Below are positions 32,811 through 42,639 of a DNA stretch of 64,000 nucleotides, one piece after another. The notes below the pieces were generated by a model. The model ran no database searches, was not told the DNA's origin, and worked only from the letters and a program-made list of their open reading frames with translations. Positions within the stretch are counted from its first letter, which is position 1. Each line of letters begins with the position of its first letter. The stretch comes from Andrena cerasifolii. Lineage: Eukaryota > Arthropoda > Insecta > Hymenoptera > Andrenidae. The translations under genes were made by a program, and so were the position numbers. The DNA lies in NCBI RefSeq assembly GCF_050908995.1, contig NC_135132.1:2599001-2663000 (forward strand), read 5' to 3'.

Positions 32811-33975
32811 GTACGGCGGGGGGGGGGGGGGTGCCGTAGACATCGATTTTGATAAGACTTAGCACGATGGATCTATGTCGAAAATAAGTAAATCGGTGTC
32901 CGAGCGTTTAAGCCAATAGGCCTTAACAATAGAGATATTTACATGTAAATTATTAAACATTTCATAGTGGCCGTAGGGTTTTATTGGGTAAAAACCCCAC
33001 ACTACCCTAGCGCCCCCCGGGGGGATGTCCCTCTGGAGGCGGCGGGATACCTTTTGAAGATTTCCCTACGTTAAAAAATAAAAATTAGAAAAAATATTTA
33101 GAAAAAAAATTATAAATTTATAAACAGCGCGGCAGAGACAGAAAGAACAGAAGATGTGGCAGCTATGCGCCAAAAGTTCGTGCACACAGAGTACCTGGAG
33201 ATGTCACCTATGTACAAGTTCTTTTTATCGACAGCAGTAGTTTCATTAGGGTCCGTCTGTTTACAAGGTGCAACAAAACGCGCGGAGAGATTATGTTTGC
33301 CTAAAAATTCACAAATTATGTCAGATTATGTAGATCGTGTCATTTCGGCATATTCGAGAACAATATTCGAAGAACATTTTTGGTATGTTCTGTCGTTCAA
33401 CCTATAATGTCTGGTCATAGATAACTATAGATAAGTATCTCTCAGGGCTGGAGTGGGACATTTTACAGCGCCGCTCACGACGCGGCTCAGAAGTAAAACA
33501 ACAGCTTCGCGAGCGGGAAATCTCTGATCCATTTGAATATACCTTATTATTGGGTTATTAAATAAACGCACCACTGGCCTTGTTTGAGACAAAAAATGTT
33601 TAATATATTTCACTATTAGCCAAAGCTTTGTTAGAAGACAAAATACTGCATGTACATACAATCACCATAAAAAGAAATGAGAGAAAAACTGTTAACACGT
33701 GGTGAGAAAGCTAAAATAAAAAATAACCGTTTACGTTCAGACACTTCAACACCGCAGCCAAGCAACCGATCGAGTGTCCCGGAAGCCCGGAGACACATAC
33801 ACGTTAGACACCAGCGCCACCATACAAAGTGCTTAGCAATAGTACTAACTAGAACACACAAGCTCCTCGTACACACGCGGGACATTCAAAATACCAAACA
33901 AACAAAAACATTAATTTGCACAACACGGACTATATACTACCGAAGGAATATAATACAATATATTTCAACACTTAT
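32811..33975. other. No gene recognised; poly-G run at about 32818-32831
   Basis: Contains a G homopolymer and a GC-rich patch at 33000-33050 with the small palindrome CCCCCCGGGGGG. Open frames at 33156-33407 and 33677-34207 show no known motif; the latter overlaps the mariner remnant antisense. Confidence 0.35.
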
Positions 33976-33979
33976 GATC

Positions 33980-34545
33980 AAAAAGTATCCGGAATTTGCC
34001 AATAAAACGAAAACGGTTCAATTATTCATCGATATTTATTTTATTCCCTTCAAAGTAATCTCCATCGCAAGCAATACACATATTCCAACGCTTCTTCCAA
34101 TCTTCAAAACACTTTTCATAGGCCGATTTTGGAATCGCCTTCAGCTCCTTCTGCGAATTCTTCTTTATCGCCTCAATCGTCTCAAAACGCTTTCCGCGAA
34201 GTGGTAACTTGAGTCGTGGGAACAGGAAAAAGTCACACGGGGCCATGTCAGGTGAATACGGAGCTTGCGGAACGGTACCTGCGTCTCGCAGCATAATCGG
34301 GCTCCTTCAGCAGCTGCACCGTGTGGCATCGATATGGACGCATGTGCAGCTTTTGTGTTGCAAGACGCGCGCTTCCATATGAAAAGCCGCACCGCTGCTG
34401 CAGCTTCGCCAACGACCACCTCGGCCAGCTTCTCGATCGTCAACACAGTCGACTTGCGGTGGTGCTTCCTATTCGTCAGGCTCCCATATTCTCGGAATTT
34501 CCTCGCCAAACCCCCCTTGGCACTCCAAGTACGATCTCGTGCGTA
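33980..34545 (-). pseudogene. Mariner-type transposase, internally deleted
   Basis: The N-terminal HTH segment (REYGSLTNRKHHRKSTVLTI, then MRPYRCHTVQLLKEPDYAAR in a second frame) is joined to the end of the catalytic domain: PYSPDMAPCDFFLFPRLKLP, LRGKRFETIEAIKKNSQKEL and WKKRWNMCIACDGDYFEGNK, with the stop at about 34022. The third catalytic residue (SPDMAPCDFF) survives, but the first two are deleted. A non-autonomous derivative. Confidence 0.75.
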
Positions 34546-34599
34546 AATAAGGTTGCACGAGAAAGCTTCTCTTCTCCATTGAATACATAATTGGTATGT

Positions 34600-34880
34600 A
34601 CCTAATGTATTCCGGTAGCACTGAAAAGTTCTGGTTTCCTTGGATCCGATGAGTCGTTTGGATGTAGCACTGAAAAGTGCTGATTGTCGTGCTGGCTATT
34701 CAGTGTAACACTGAAGAGTAATGATGCTCTGCTCTGATGCGTCGCTCAACGAAGTGCTCTGCTTCCGTGCTGGGTCAGTACTCATTCTCACTTCGAAATG
34801 TCGGCCCTTTTATAGGAACTGGTGTTTCCGTACCCGAATCTACTGCGTAGCAATGGCGCGCGTGTCGAGATCCACGCCAA
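34600..34880 (-). other. Possible LTR fragment with TATA box and short repeats
   Basis: On the minus strand CCTATAAAAGGGCCG (about 34812) is followed by an initiator-like GAGTACTGACC. On the plus strand 'gtagcactgaaaagt' or a close variant recurs at 34614, 34665 and 34705. Suggestive of an LTR, but no ends or target duplication were found. Confidence 0.3.
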
Positions 34881-34965
34881 ATTAGGTAAGTTGTCAAAAT
34901 TTTTGAAATGTCACCAGTTTTTACACCATATAGGACACTGAATTATTGTCTCAATTAACAAGGTA

Positions 34966-35419
34966 CAGTATTTCCTCGTTACGGGCTCGGTTTGGTGTAC
35001 ACGATACGGACTTTTCGCTATCCCCACCACTTCTATCTCACTCTTGTCCGGCGAAGGCGAGAGCGAGAGGCACTGAAAGCGAGCGAAGGCGGTATGCGAC
35101 AGAGGGACGCGTTGATGTTTTGTCTCGCTCCGTCTTTCGGACGACTGACACTCTGTCCTTTGCGTGCGTGACGGGCGTGCGCGATGGTCGCGAGCGCTTA
35201 CCGTGAGCCGGGCCTGCATCAAGATTTTGCGAAGCGGTTTCCGTGCTCACGGTAAGCGCTTGCGACCATCGCGCACGCTCGCCGCGCACGCAGTGTTCCA
35301 TCTCGCTCCCCCCCTTCGGCCGGAAAGAAGCGAGAAACGAACACACGGAATTAGGGCTCTGTTCACGATACGGGCTCAACGCTGGTCCCGACCAGCGAGC
35401 CGCTAACGAGGAAATACTG
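34966..35419. mobile_element. TA-flanked MITE (pogo/Tc1 type), 454 bp
   Basis: Terminal inverted repeat CAGTATTTCCTCGTTA with TA on both sides (34964-34965, 35420-35421). The centre has a second inverted repeat: 'gcgatggtcgcgagcgctta' against 'taagcgcttgcgaccatcgc'. No coding capacity. Confidence 0.75.
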
Positions 35420-35424
35420 TAAGT

Positions 35425-35781
35425 CAGGCTTGGGAATTAAGTGAACGCGGCAGCCGATTTTCAGAGGCAACGCCTCCGTTTCTCCCGCCACGCGTCTTGG
35501 CCCCCGCGGCGGCCTAAGTGCTTGGAGCGCCTCAAGCCCGTACCATATGAACCGCGCGTGGCGCATTGGGGCGACATTGTATCAATAGGTTTTCATCTCG
35601 TCCCAGAGAGCACGATTTTCGAGGCGTTTTTGTTCTGTCAACGCGCTACGTACGGTTCACGTAGTACGGGCCTGAGGCGCTCCAAGCACCTATGCCGCCG
35701 CGGGGGCCAAGAAGCGCGGCGGGAGAAAGGAGACGTTGCCTCTGAAAATCAGCTGCCGCGTTCACTTAATTCTCAAACCTG
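35425..35781. mobile_element. hAT-like MITE directly abutting the previous one
   Basis: The ends CAGGCTTGGGAATTAAGTG and CACTTAATTCTCAAACCTG begin long inverted arms (about 110 bp each). The flanks CTGTAAGT (35417-35424) and AGGTAAGT (35782-35789) agree at 6 of 8 positions. The left target copy covers the last bases of the TA-flanked MITE, so this element inserted at that MITE's edge. Confidence 0.7.
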
Positions 35782-35789
35782 AGGTAAGT

Positions 35790-36285
35790 CGCCAAAAGTT
35801 TTTAATAGACTATTTATGTAGAGCTTATAGAACTGAAAGTGATGCACATTGGAAGTTGTCCGGGGAAGGTTCGACAGAGAAGCATCTTCTTTCGCACAAG
35901 TTTCTGGAAATTTGTCAAATCAGGTAAATCGACAAAATTTGTCAAAAGACATAGCATTAAGAATTAAGAAAATTGTAGAGCATGACACATTAGTGAAGAA
36001 AGTACGCTGAAGACACATCTCTCTTGATTCTTTTCAATCTTTTGTGAAAGACATTCGTAACACTTTAAAATCCACAGTAGTTGCCACGCTATTCATTAAT
36101 TTTATTAGTTTGCCATTAACAAGATTTCAATTCACCAATAAACATACTAAATTAATTTTATTCCAACACCAATAAATTGTACGTTAAAAATATTTATTAC
36201 CATTAGCATTTAAATTTTCTGCAGCAAGACTTTCTGCCATACGCCCTCACCTCCTTCGTACACATTTTGTATTCTCTACACTTAC
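35790..36285. other. No gene recognised
   Basis: AT-rich unassigned sequence. Confidence 0.3.
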
Positions 36286-36600
36286 TAAATATTTATTGGT
36301 ATTGAAATATTTATTTGTATAAAATAAGAATCAATCTGCTTAATATTATTAAATACATTTTTTGTTTGTATAAATAGCCATTGTTATAATTGGCGCAATT
36401 TTGGTACATCATTAGTTTTGTAAAGCTAAATATAGCCCATTAATAAATTTACGACAGTTTTTTTTGTTCGTCTGCGCGCCCGCGCATACTTGGTGCACTT
36501 GTTTGTACCTTTTTTTAAAAAGGGTATTTTTGTGGAGATTGAAGATACGTGAAATTAATATATCTGTACTTTAATCCGAGTAATTTTTAATACACGGGTA
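36286..36600 (-). repeat. Headless copy of the 5S-associated dispersed repeat
   Basis: The minus strand here matches 58090-58400 on the plus strand over about 250-300 bp: 'aatctccacaaaa', an A/T block, 'cgcgcgcagacgaacaaaaa', 'acaaatgttataacaatggc'-type sequence, and a common end at 'aaatatttcaataccaa'. No 5S-like sequence is recognisable upstream in this copy. Confidence 0.65.
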
Positions 36601-36845
36601 CACGTGTACATATTAACATATACATATGTTATTTCTACTTATAACTCGACGCATGTACCTTGCGCGGTAGGTTGAGAACGGTCCACTGCGCATGCCACGC
36701 CTGAGCCGTCTCCCAAGGGGCTCCACGCATGCAACGAAAAAACATTTTAAGCACTAGCGTTAATAACAAATTCGAGCTAGAGTCAGAATATTAATTGTCA
36801 TTATGCAGTATATTGTACAGAGTCTATTAGGAGATGTTGGTTTAA

Positions 36846-37134
36846 TTATTTTAAGGGGATATAAAAGCAATTTTGTTCGTAATATTTTGGACAGGGTCTG
36901 TGTAATAATGGTACGTCGCTGCCGGATGAGAAGAGGATCTCGTGAAATTTCTTGCAAACCCGTAGTGTGCAATGTTTCACACAAATTGACGATAAACTGC
37001 CGAGATGGTTGTCGCTGATGTGGAAACCGTTCCGCGTATAATTGCTTCGCACGTAATGCGCTGCAGCCAGCCTCCCCATACAAGACAATCATGTCAAACA
37101 TTTCGTTGCACGAATACCCCGCATTGGTCTCCAT
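36846..37134 (-). pseudogene. DUF4817-type HTH fragment of a transposase
   Basis: METNAGYSCNEMFDMIVLYG, then EAGCSALRAKQLYAERFPHQ, RQPSRQFIVNLCETLHTTG. The pattern 'DMIxxYGEAxGxAxxAxxLYxERFPxRxxPxxxxF' is the DUF4817 helix-turn-helix. No catalytic domain follows; downstream codons (36760-36850) have lost similarity. A third lineage of this transposase group in the window. Confidence 0.65.
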
Positions 37135-37950
37135 ACTTCACAAAATCACTTCCTCACTTTTCCACTTAAAAGGAGTTCGCGAGCACGTGTCGCACGATCA
37201 ACGATTTCGCAGGCGTCAGCAAAATTTAAACGTCTTGTTAGGTTTCGGAGACCGAGTGTGGTGACTGTTGTGTCTTAACTGAGTTTTCGGCGTTTCCCAT
37301 GGCAAAAGCAAGCGCCAACGTGGAAATTGGTCGCAGAGGCCGTGATTTGCATAGCCAATCAGGGTTGGTGAAGGACTTCGTGTTAACCCTGATTGGCTGT
37401 ACGGCGGCGGATACCTGCTAGCGGAAGTATATTTTTCTGTCACGCGGAAAACATGGACATCAGGATTGCACGTAAAGGGTTGGTAGTCTTGCGACCCCCT
37501 AGACCAGAGGTGCACACTAAGTCTGCCCTAGGGCAGTCGGTGAGCCCTCGAGCTTGACCGTGGTATGCTCACCCCCACTCCTCGGTATAATGTCTCGTGG
37601 TGGGGAACTCTATGACTGCAAAGGCCGTATGCCTGTTACAACTTCAAGCATACTCGGGATAGATATACAAGACCGAACGAAAACGTACAGAATTTTATAT
37701 TATATTCAGAAAGTTAATTTTAACAAATTCGCATACGTAAATTTGAGTATTTGCATTTGAAGATATCTAATAACATATATGTGATATATACATATACAGT
37801 GGGCCACAAAAGTATTCGGATGCTTATAAAGTTGGTCCAATATTAGATCCATACGTGAATATACATATATTTCTATGTATAATTTGTTAATATTTATTAA
37901 TCGTGGATTCATTTCTCTTCAATTTGAAACCTTGAGTATTCCGTCATGGA
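37135..37950. other. No gene; one Tc1-type terminus at about 37797
   Basis: TA followed by CAGTGGGCCACAAAAGTATT (from 37795) is a Tc1/mariner-type terminal repeat. The opposite end was not found, so this is a remnant. The rest is unassigned. Confidence 0.4.
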
Positions 37951-37951
37951 T

Positions 37952-38092
37952 GAGGTAGTTCTGAAAATAACTGATTTGTGAACGTTCTTGTTATCCCTCG
38001 TTGACAAGAGTTGGTAGTTCCGAAAAGAACTGGTTTATGAACGTTCTTGTTATCCCTCGTTAAAAAGATTTGGTAGTTCTGAAAAGAACTGA
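37952..38092. repeat. 59-bp tandem repeat, about 2.4 copies
   Basis: 'ggtagttctgaaaagaactg'-type starts at 37954, 38013 and 38072. Units contain 'gaacgttcttgttatccctc'. Confidence 0.8.
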
Positions 38093-38141
38093 TTGGTTTC
38101 ACACACCATTCTCTCTCTCGCTCTCTTACTCTTATTATTAA

Positions 38142-38424
38142 CCCTTAACTGGTATCCTGGGGTCAGTCATGACCCCAAGCACGCAAGGTTCGCTGCAAAA
38201 TATTTGGTTATCTAAGTTTGTAAACTGAATTTCTAATTAATTTGATCATAATAGTTTAACTTTCTACGTATCTATTATTTTATACATTACCTACGAACAA
38301 AATAGGTATTCATAGAGGTTGATCTAATGTCGACTTTACAAATTTCTGTGTCCTTTTTTATTTGGGGTCTGCCACGACCCCAAGATAACAGTTACGTTTG
38401 AAAAAACAGTATACCAGTTAAGGG
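38142..38424. mobile_element. piggyBac-like MITE, 283 bp, with intact TTAA duplication
   Basis: TTAA at 38138-38141 and 38425-38428. The terminal inverted repeat CCCTTAACTGGTAT / ATACCAGTTAAGGG is perfect. Subterminal palindromes GGGGTCAGTCATGACCCC and GGGGTCTGCCACGACCCC sit symmetrically inside. No transposase. Confidence 0.88.
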
Positions 38425-38429
38425 TTAAA

Positions 38430-38690
38430 AGAATTTTTAGAAAATTAGGAAGACACACCATCTTTAAACTGCCAATTTATACTAAACAGTTGTTTCCTCC
38501 AATCAAGTATAAAATACCTTTGTCTAAAAATTCTAACATTATATATTCTATTCCGTGCATGGGTTGTAATCAAACTTACATTGGGCAGACATCCAGGCTC
38601 TTAGAAAAACGTATTTATGAACACAAAAGGAACATTTTTTCAAAAAATAAATGTCCACGATCTGAAAATAATAATTTATACATATATTAA
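38430..38690 (+). pseudogene. Penelope-like element, C-terminal GIY-YIG endonuclease fragment
   Basis: The frame from 38430 reads RIFRKLGRHTIFKLPIYTK, then NSNIIYSIPCMGCNQTYIGQ and TSRLLEKRIYEHKRNIFSKN. The block YSIPC-x2-C-x2-TYIGQT-(S)-x2-L-x2-R-x2-EH corresponds to the GIY-YIG domain with the CxxC insertion seen in Penelope-like retroelements, read here as Y-S-I … Y-I-G. It ends at a TAA at 38688. The piggyBac-like MITE cuts its 5' side. The region 38660-38755 is repeated with changes at 38802-38900. Confidence 0.75.
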
Positions 38691-38899
38691 CTTGATTCAT
38701 TATTAGACAATTTCAAATGGAGTCATCCAGTCTTATCTAAAACTTATCTGATGAACACATCAATGACTAATGTTCTTTATTATAATTTAAATAAATATCC
38801 ACTATCTGAAAATAATAATTTATGAATATATTAGCTTGACTAATTATTAGAAATTTTCAAATGAAGTAATCAAATCTTACCTAAAATTTAGCTAATGAA

Positions 38900-39820
38900 T
38901 ATTTTTTATATTCATAATATCTGGGTTGATCACAATCAAAATATGACTGAATATGTTAGTTTATATCTCAACACGCTTTCCAATTGGTTGTACGGTCACA
39001 CCATGGACTACGGTGTAATAGGAAGGCGTTCCAACAACATATTTCTATTGTTGTGCGTTTTAGCGGGGATTTTGAAATGCGGACGTAGGTTGGTGCCCGT
39101 GGAGCGCTAAACCGCTCTGCTCGTCGGAGTGCGGGTGTTTTCAAATAAATCAAAGTACACGGAAGCTATTTTAAAGATAAACTTTGAAGTATATTTTGAA
39201 CTGCTCAGAAAGCTGATTAGCGACCGAATGCCAGTAGCGTTAAGAGATAACTGTTTGTCAGTCTGTTGACAAGATTGATCTGTCTTCTTAGAAATTAACT
39301 CCTCGCTTGTCACCTCCCTACTCTTCCAATTTCGGTGCGTTTGTCCGACTCCCTCTTCGAATCCCCTCGTTCAATCCAGACGATGACATCCTTCAAGTTT
39401 CGTCAGTGGGTTGTCCTTCAGCCGTCTCTCCGTCCTTGGCCCTTCCTTCGCACTTCGCTCCACTCTCGGCTGGTGATCGAGGCACGTTTTCCAATTACAT
39501 AGGCTACTTACATTACATACATATCTATCAGGTAGGTAGGTGCAACCCTTTAAGATCAAGATGACGTCGCCCGAACAACGTTTATGACTTTATGACTTTC
39601 GGTCTTTTCGACAGGAGTTTTTACCCTTACAGGACACCGGCAATTATTGGAAGCGAGGACAGAATTTTAAGTGGTTTTACGAGACTAGCAGCTGCCCGCT
39701 CAACGAAATTTGGCACGCAGATGTGGAAGGTAAAGTTAAGCTATTTATTATCCTCGTCTGGCCTAACTGTAGTTTTGAAAGCTATTCAATGCAATCCCAG
39801 GCTCTCATATGCCTTCTGCA
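38900..39820. other. No gene recognised
   Basis: Open frames of 60-85 codons on both strands show no known motif. Unassigned. Confidence 0.3.
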
Positions 39821-39821
39821 T

Positions 39822-40035
39822 ACGTTAGTAATACAAAATAATGAAGGTTCGCAATAAGCTTTGATAGACAAAATAATAATAGTCAATGGTATGGAGATGA
39901 ATAACAATATTAATAATTATAATTGCTTACGGTAGATGATGTAGAGCACTGATTTGAACACTTTTGGAATCATCCGATTATAAACTTTTCGTGATATAAT
40001 TTAGTTGTTCACGGACTTTCGTGACAGAAAAAATG
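39822..40035 (-). repeat. Fragment of the LTR-like module (near-copy of 51744-51946)
   Basis: 'cgttagtaatacaaaataat' through 'acggactttcgtgaca' matches 51744-51946 almost base for base over about 130 bp, then diverges slightly. Direct orientation, 11.9 kb apart. Confidence 0.85.
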
Positions 40036-40169
40036 ATCGCTCTGGCCTCTCAGGACCTCGTATTTATAAGATTTTACAGGAGTATTGCGGGGGGGTACGC
40101 GCGGTAAAGACCTTGACATATTTAAGAAATAATACGTAGTAGGACTTCCGGGGTTTTTATAAACGGTAC

Positions 40170-40860
40170 GTCTATTAATAGACGTATTTATGACCTATTA
40201 ATCAAATTTTCGTCCAAACCTGTAATTTCTGATGATACTGCAGAATGTTTAAAAAAACGTCTCGCAGTATTTCCATCATAATAAAGAGTGTTCTATTGTG
40301 ACCTGTTGTTCTTTGATTGTAATTCTAGTTGGAGTTAGTTTTTCAATTTCGGTCTGTATTCTTAGTTTCTGTGTTGTAATTAATTCCAGAGATTCTTTTG
40401 TAAATATTAATTTTATCGGTCTGCAGTACCGTGTAGAAGATGGTTGAGGAGTTTGCCATAGGACTTGGGTTCCATCTGTTAGCCTCAGCGGGACCATAGA
40501 AAGCAGAAATAAATCGTTATCCTCGTGATAATTGCTTTCTTCTCCACCAATTTTTTGCTTATATATACTATGGCCTGAATTACCGTCACATCCCCATTTA
40601 TAAAATAGCATTAGTGTTCTGTCGGTTTCAATCTTGTTGATTATTTCTGGTTGTGCTTGTATTAATCGTGTAGAAGTATGATCCAAAAGTGCTTGTAATT
40701 GTATTTCTGCAGCAATTTCTGTAATGTTTATATATTGCTCACATGGATAGCAATCTCTTTTTGCTTGTGCAATCTTGAAATAACTTGGGTAAATTTTTAC
40801 ACTTCGTGCTTTCGCTCCCGAATATATTAAACGATACTGATGTGAAGTCATTTTTGCATC
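40170..40860 (-). pseudogene. RAG1/Transib-like transposase fragment
   Basis: An open stretch of about 195 codons reads TSHQYRLIYSGAKARSVKIY, AQAKRDCYPCEQYINITEIA, LLDHTSTRLIQAQPEIINKI, then LMLFYKWGCDGNSGHSIYKQ, LFLLSMVPLRLTDGTQVLWQ and PSSTRYCRPIKLIFTKESLE. The order 'SxxQYxxxYxxxKxxxxxIYPxY … AKxxCYP … WGCDGxxGxSxYKQ … CRPIxL' parallels the region of RAG1-core and Transib-type transposases around the first catalytic Asp (here in GCDG). After the stop at 40276 another frame gives YDGNTARRFFKHSAVSSEIT and GLDENLINR, a later part of such proteins, so the middle with the second Asp is deleted. A Tc1-type terminus at 40862 cuts the 5' side. The family assignment is by pattern only. Confidence 0.6.
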
Positions 40861-41570
40861 TACAGTGGGTAACAAAAGTAAGTAAACACTCGAACTTTCA
40901 GGAATAAAATGGTGATAACAATAAGATTTATACAGTTGTCAAGTAACTAATTTATTAACATAATTAATAACTATGTAGGAAACAAATGTATGTACAGTGG
41001 CTCAAAGTAAAACTCGAACACTAACATTTTTGGGCCTTATAAAGCGATTGGTGGGGTAAGAAAAGAATATAAACAAAAAATAAAGCTATTTTTAGTAAGC
41101 TTTATTCAAGGTTATATAAATTCACTAAAAATAAAAACAAAATTTATTTACATTAAGTCATAAAAAAAACGAAGTTTAAAAAGTAATGGAATGTGACCTT
41201 AAAATAAAACTCGGACAGTAGAAAATTTTCATGTAGATACATATGTTTTATACTATTTGTATTTGATATTAATATTTTGTTGCTAGTCCTTTATTTGCTC
41301 TTACAGCTTTTAATCGATTCGGCATGGACAGTACTAGTTTTTCGCAATACGAAGGATCAATATTTGCCCATTCCTCTTTTAATGCTTTCTCTAAATCTTT
41401 AGCATTAGAAATAATGTGGCTTTTCAATTTTTCTTCTAAGTACGCCCATAGATGTTCGATTATAAAGTAACCATAGACGAACATTATGAGCCCGATGCTT
41501 TGGATCATTGTCCTGGTAGAAACTGTAAGAATCGGCAATACCTAACTTTTCCACACTATCCCTTGTCACG
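40861..41570 (-). pseudogene. Tc1-like transposon remnant (C-terminal transposase and end)
   Basis: Two Tc1-type termini occur: TA-CAGTGGGTAACAAAAGTA at 40861 and TA-CAGTGGCTCAAAGTAAAAC at about 40993. On the minus strand DSVEKLGIADSYSFYQDNDP and KHRAHNVRLWLLYN give the second catalytic Asp (YQDNDPKH). After a deletion that removes the DLNPIE part, EHLWAYLEEKLKSHIISNAK and PNRLKAVRANKGLATKY end the protein at 41269. Frames shift once and the last catalytic residue is only partly preserved as the E of EHLW. Confidence 0.8.
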
Positions 41571-41630
41571 TCCCGGGTGAAGGTCTTTTTACGGGAATGA
41601 CATAGTTGGGGTAGATCGGGAGGAAGCCTT

Positions 41631-41940
41631 GGCACGAAAACCAGTTTCGCGACACAAGGCTAGTTGAGGGAGTTTAGGCACGAAAACCAGCTTCGCGGCA
41701 CTAAGGAGGATAGGACTTTGGCACGAAAACCGGTTTCGCGGCACAAAGTGAGGCAGGAGTTAGGCACGAAAACAAGTTTCGCGGCACTAGGAACGATGGG
41801 CGTTAGGCACGAAAACCAGTTTCACGGCACTAGGAACGATGGGAGTTAGGCACGAAAACCAGTTTCGCGGCACTAGGAACGATGGGAGTTTTGACACGAA
41901 AACCAGCTTCGCGGCACAAGCAACCAGGGAAGGTAAAGCA
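41631..41940. repeat. 43-bp minisatellite, 7 copies
   Basis: 'ggcacgaaaaccagtttcgc' begins at 41631, 41677, 41720, 41763, 41806, 41849 and 41892; spacing is 43 bp after a first unit of 46. It is followed by 'aaccagggaaggt', which also ends the 46-bp array at 51.2 kb. Confidence 0.92.
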
Positions 41941-41949
41941 GTAATCAAG

Positions 41950-42620
41950 CACCAGAGTGACACCCGTTAGACACAAGCATGGGTATTTAAAGTCCTGATA
42001 ATTGGATTTACCGTTGCATTAATATAAGAAACCTCGCGTTATATTTCTTTATAATAGAGGTAACTGTATGGTCGTACAAGGCCTATACGAAAGTAAGCCT
42101 TGTAAACACTGTAAGAAATCCCGGAGTTCGCGTCCGAGATCAGCTGTTGCAGTAGCCTGTTATGATTCTGTAATTCCGTAACCGAAGGATCACTACAATA
42201 ATTCGAAGCGTTATTTAGAATAAGAACGTTTATTCAGTTTAAAGCATATGTGGTAATATTATAATAATGCGTGGCGCGTTAAGCATTAGCACAAAACATT
42301 TATATAAGTGGTAATCAATAGCAATATATAGATGAACATGAAATATGCGAATATTAGCAATGGACAAGAATATGAAAAGCAATAAGGAAAAAATATGAAA
42401 GGGTAGAGTTGGTTACAATATAGATGGTGGTGATATGCGATAGTAAAATAAGTAATTGTAGTCGCTTACAGTGGTTGTCGATAGTGAATCTCTCGTCGAG
42501 CGGGGTTGCACTGATTTTAATGCACGTTTAGTAAATTGTTACGTTCTTAGGACTGTTTTTATGGAAGAGATTTCCGTAGAAGAGCTTTCTGTAGAAGAGC
42601 TTTCCGTAGAAGAGGGCTAC
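41950..42620 (-). mobile_element. LTR-like module, copy 1
   Basis: Shares blocks in the same order with 51200-51946: 'acacccgttag', 'taattggatttaccgt', 'gatcagctgttgc', the inverted polyadenylation signal 'gtttattcag', and 'gcactgattttaa'. On the minus strand AATAAACG followed about 60 bp later by ATCATAACA resembles the R-U5 end of an LTR. Near 42560-42615 an 18-bp unit ('gtagaagagctttccgta') is repeated three times. No internal retrotransposon genes. Confidence 0.5.
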
Positions 42621-42639
42621 GGCCTTTATCTCCCGCTTT

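Noticed and set aside
34906..35566. Overlapping GC-rich open frames as genes
   Set aside because: They fall within two MITEs with inverted arms, so mirrored open frames are expected.
41631..41940. Regularly spaced repeats resembling a CRISPR array
   Set aside because: Whole 43-bp units are repeated without unique spacers, in a eukaryotic context; the same holds for the 46-bp array at 50833-51190. They are minisatellites.
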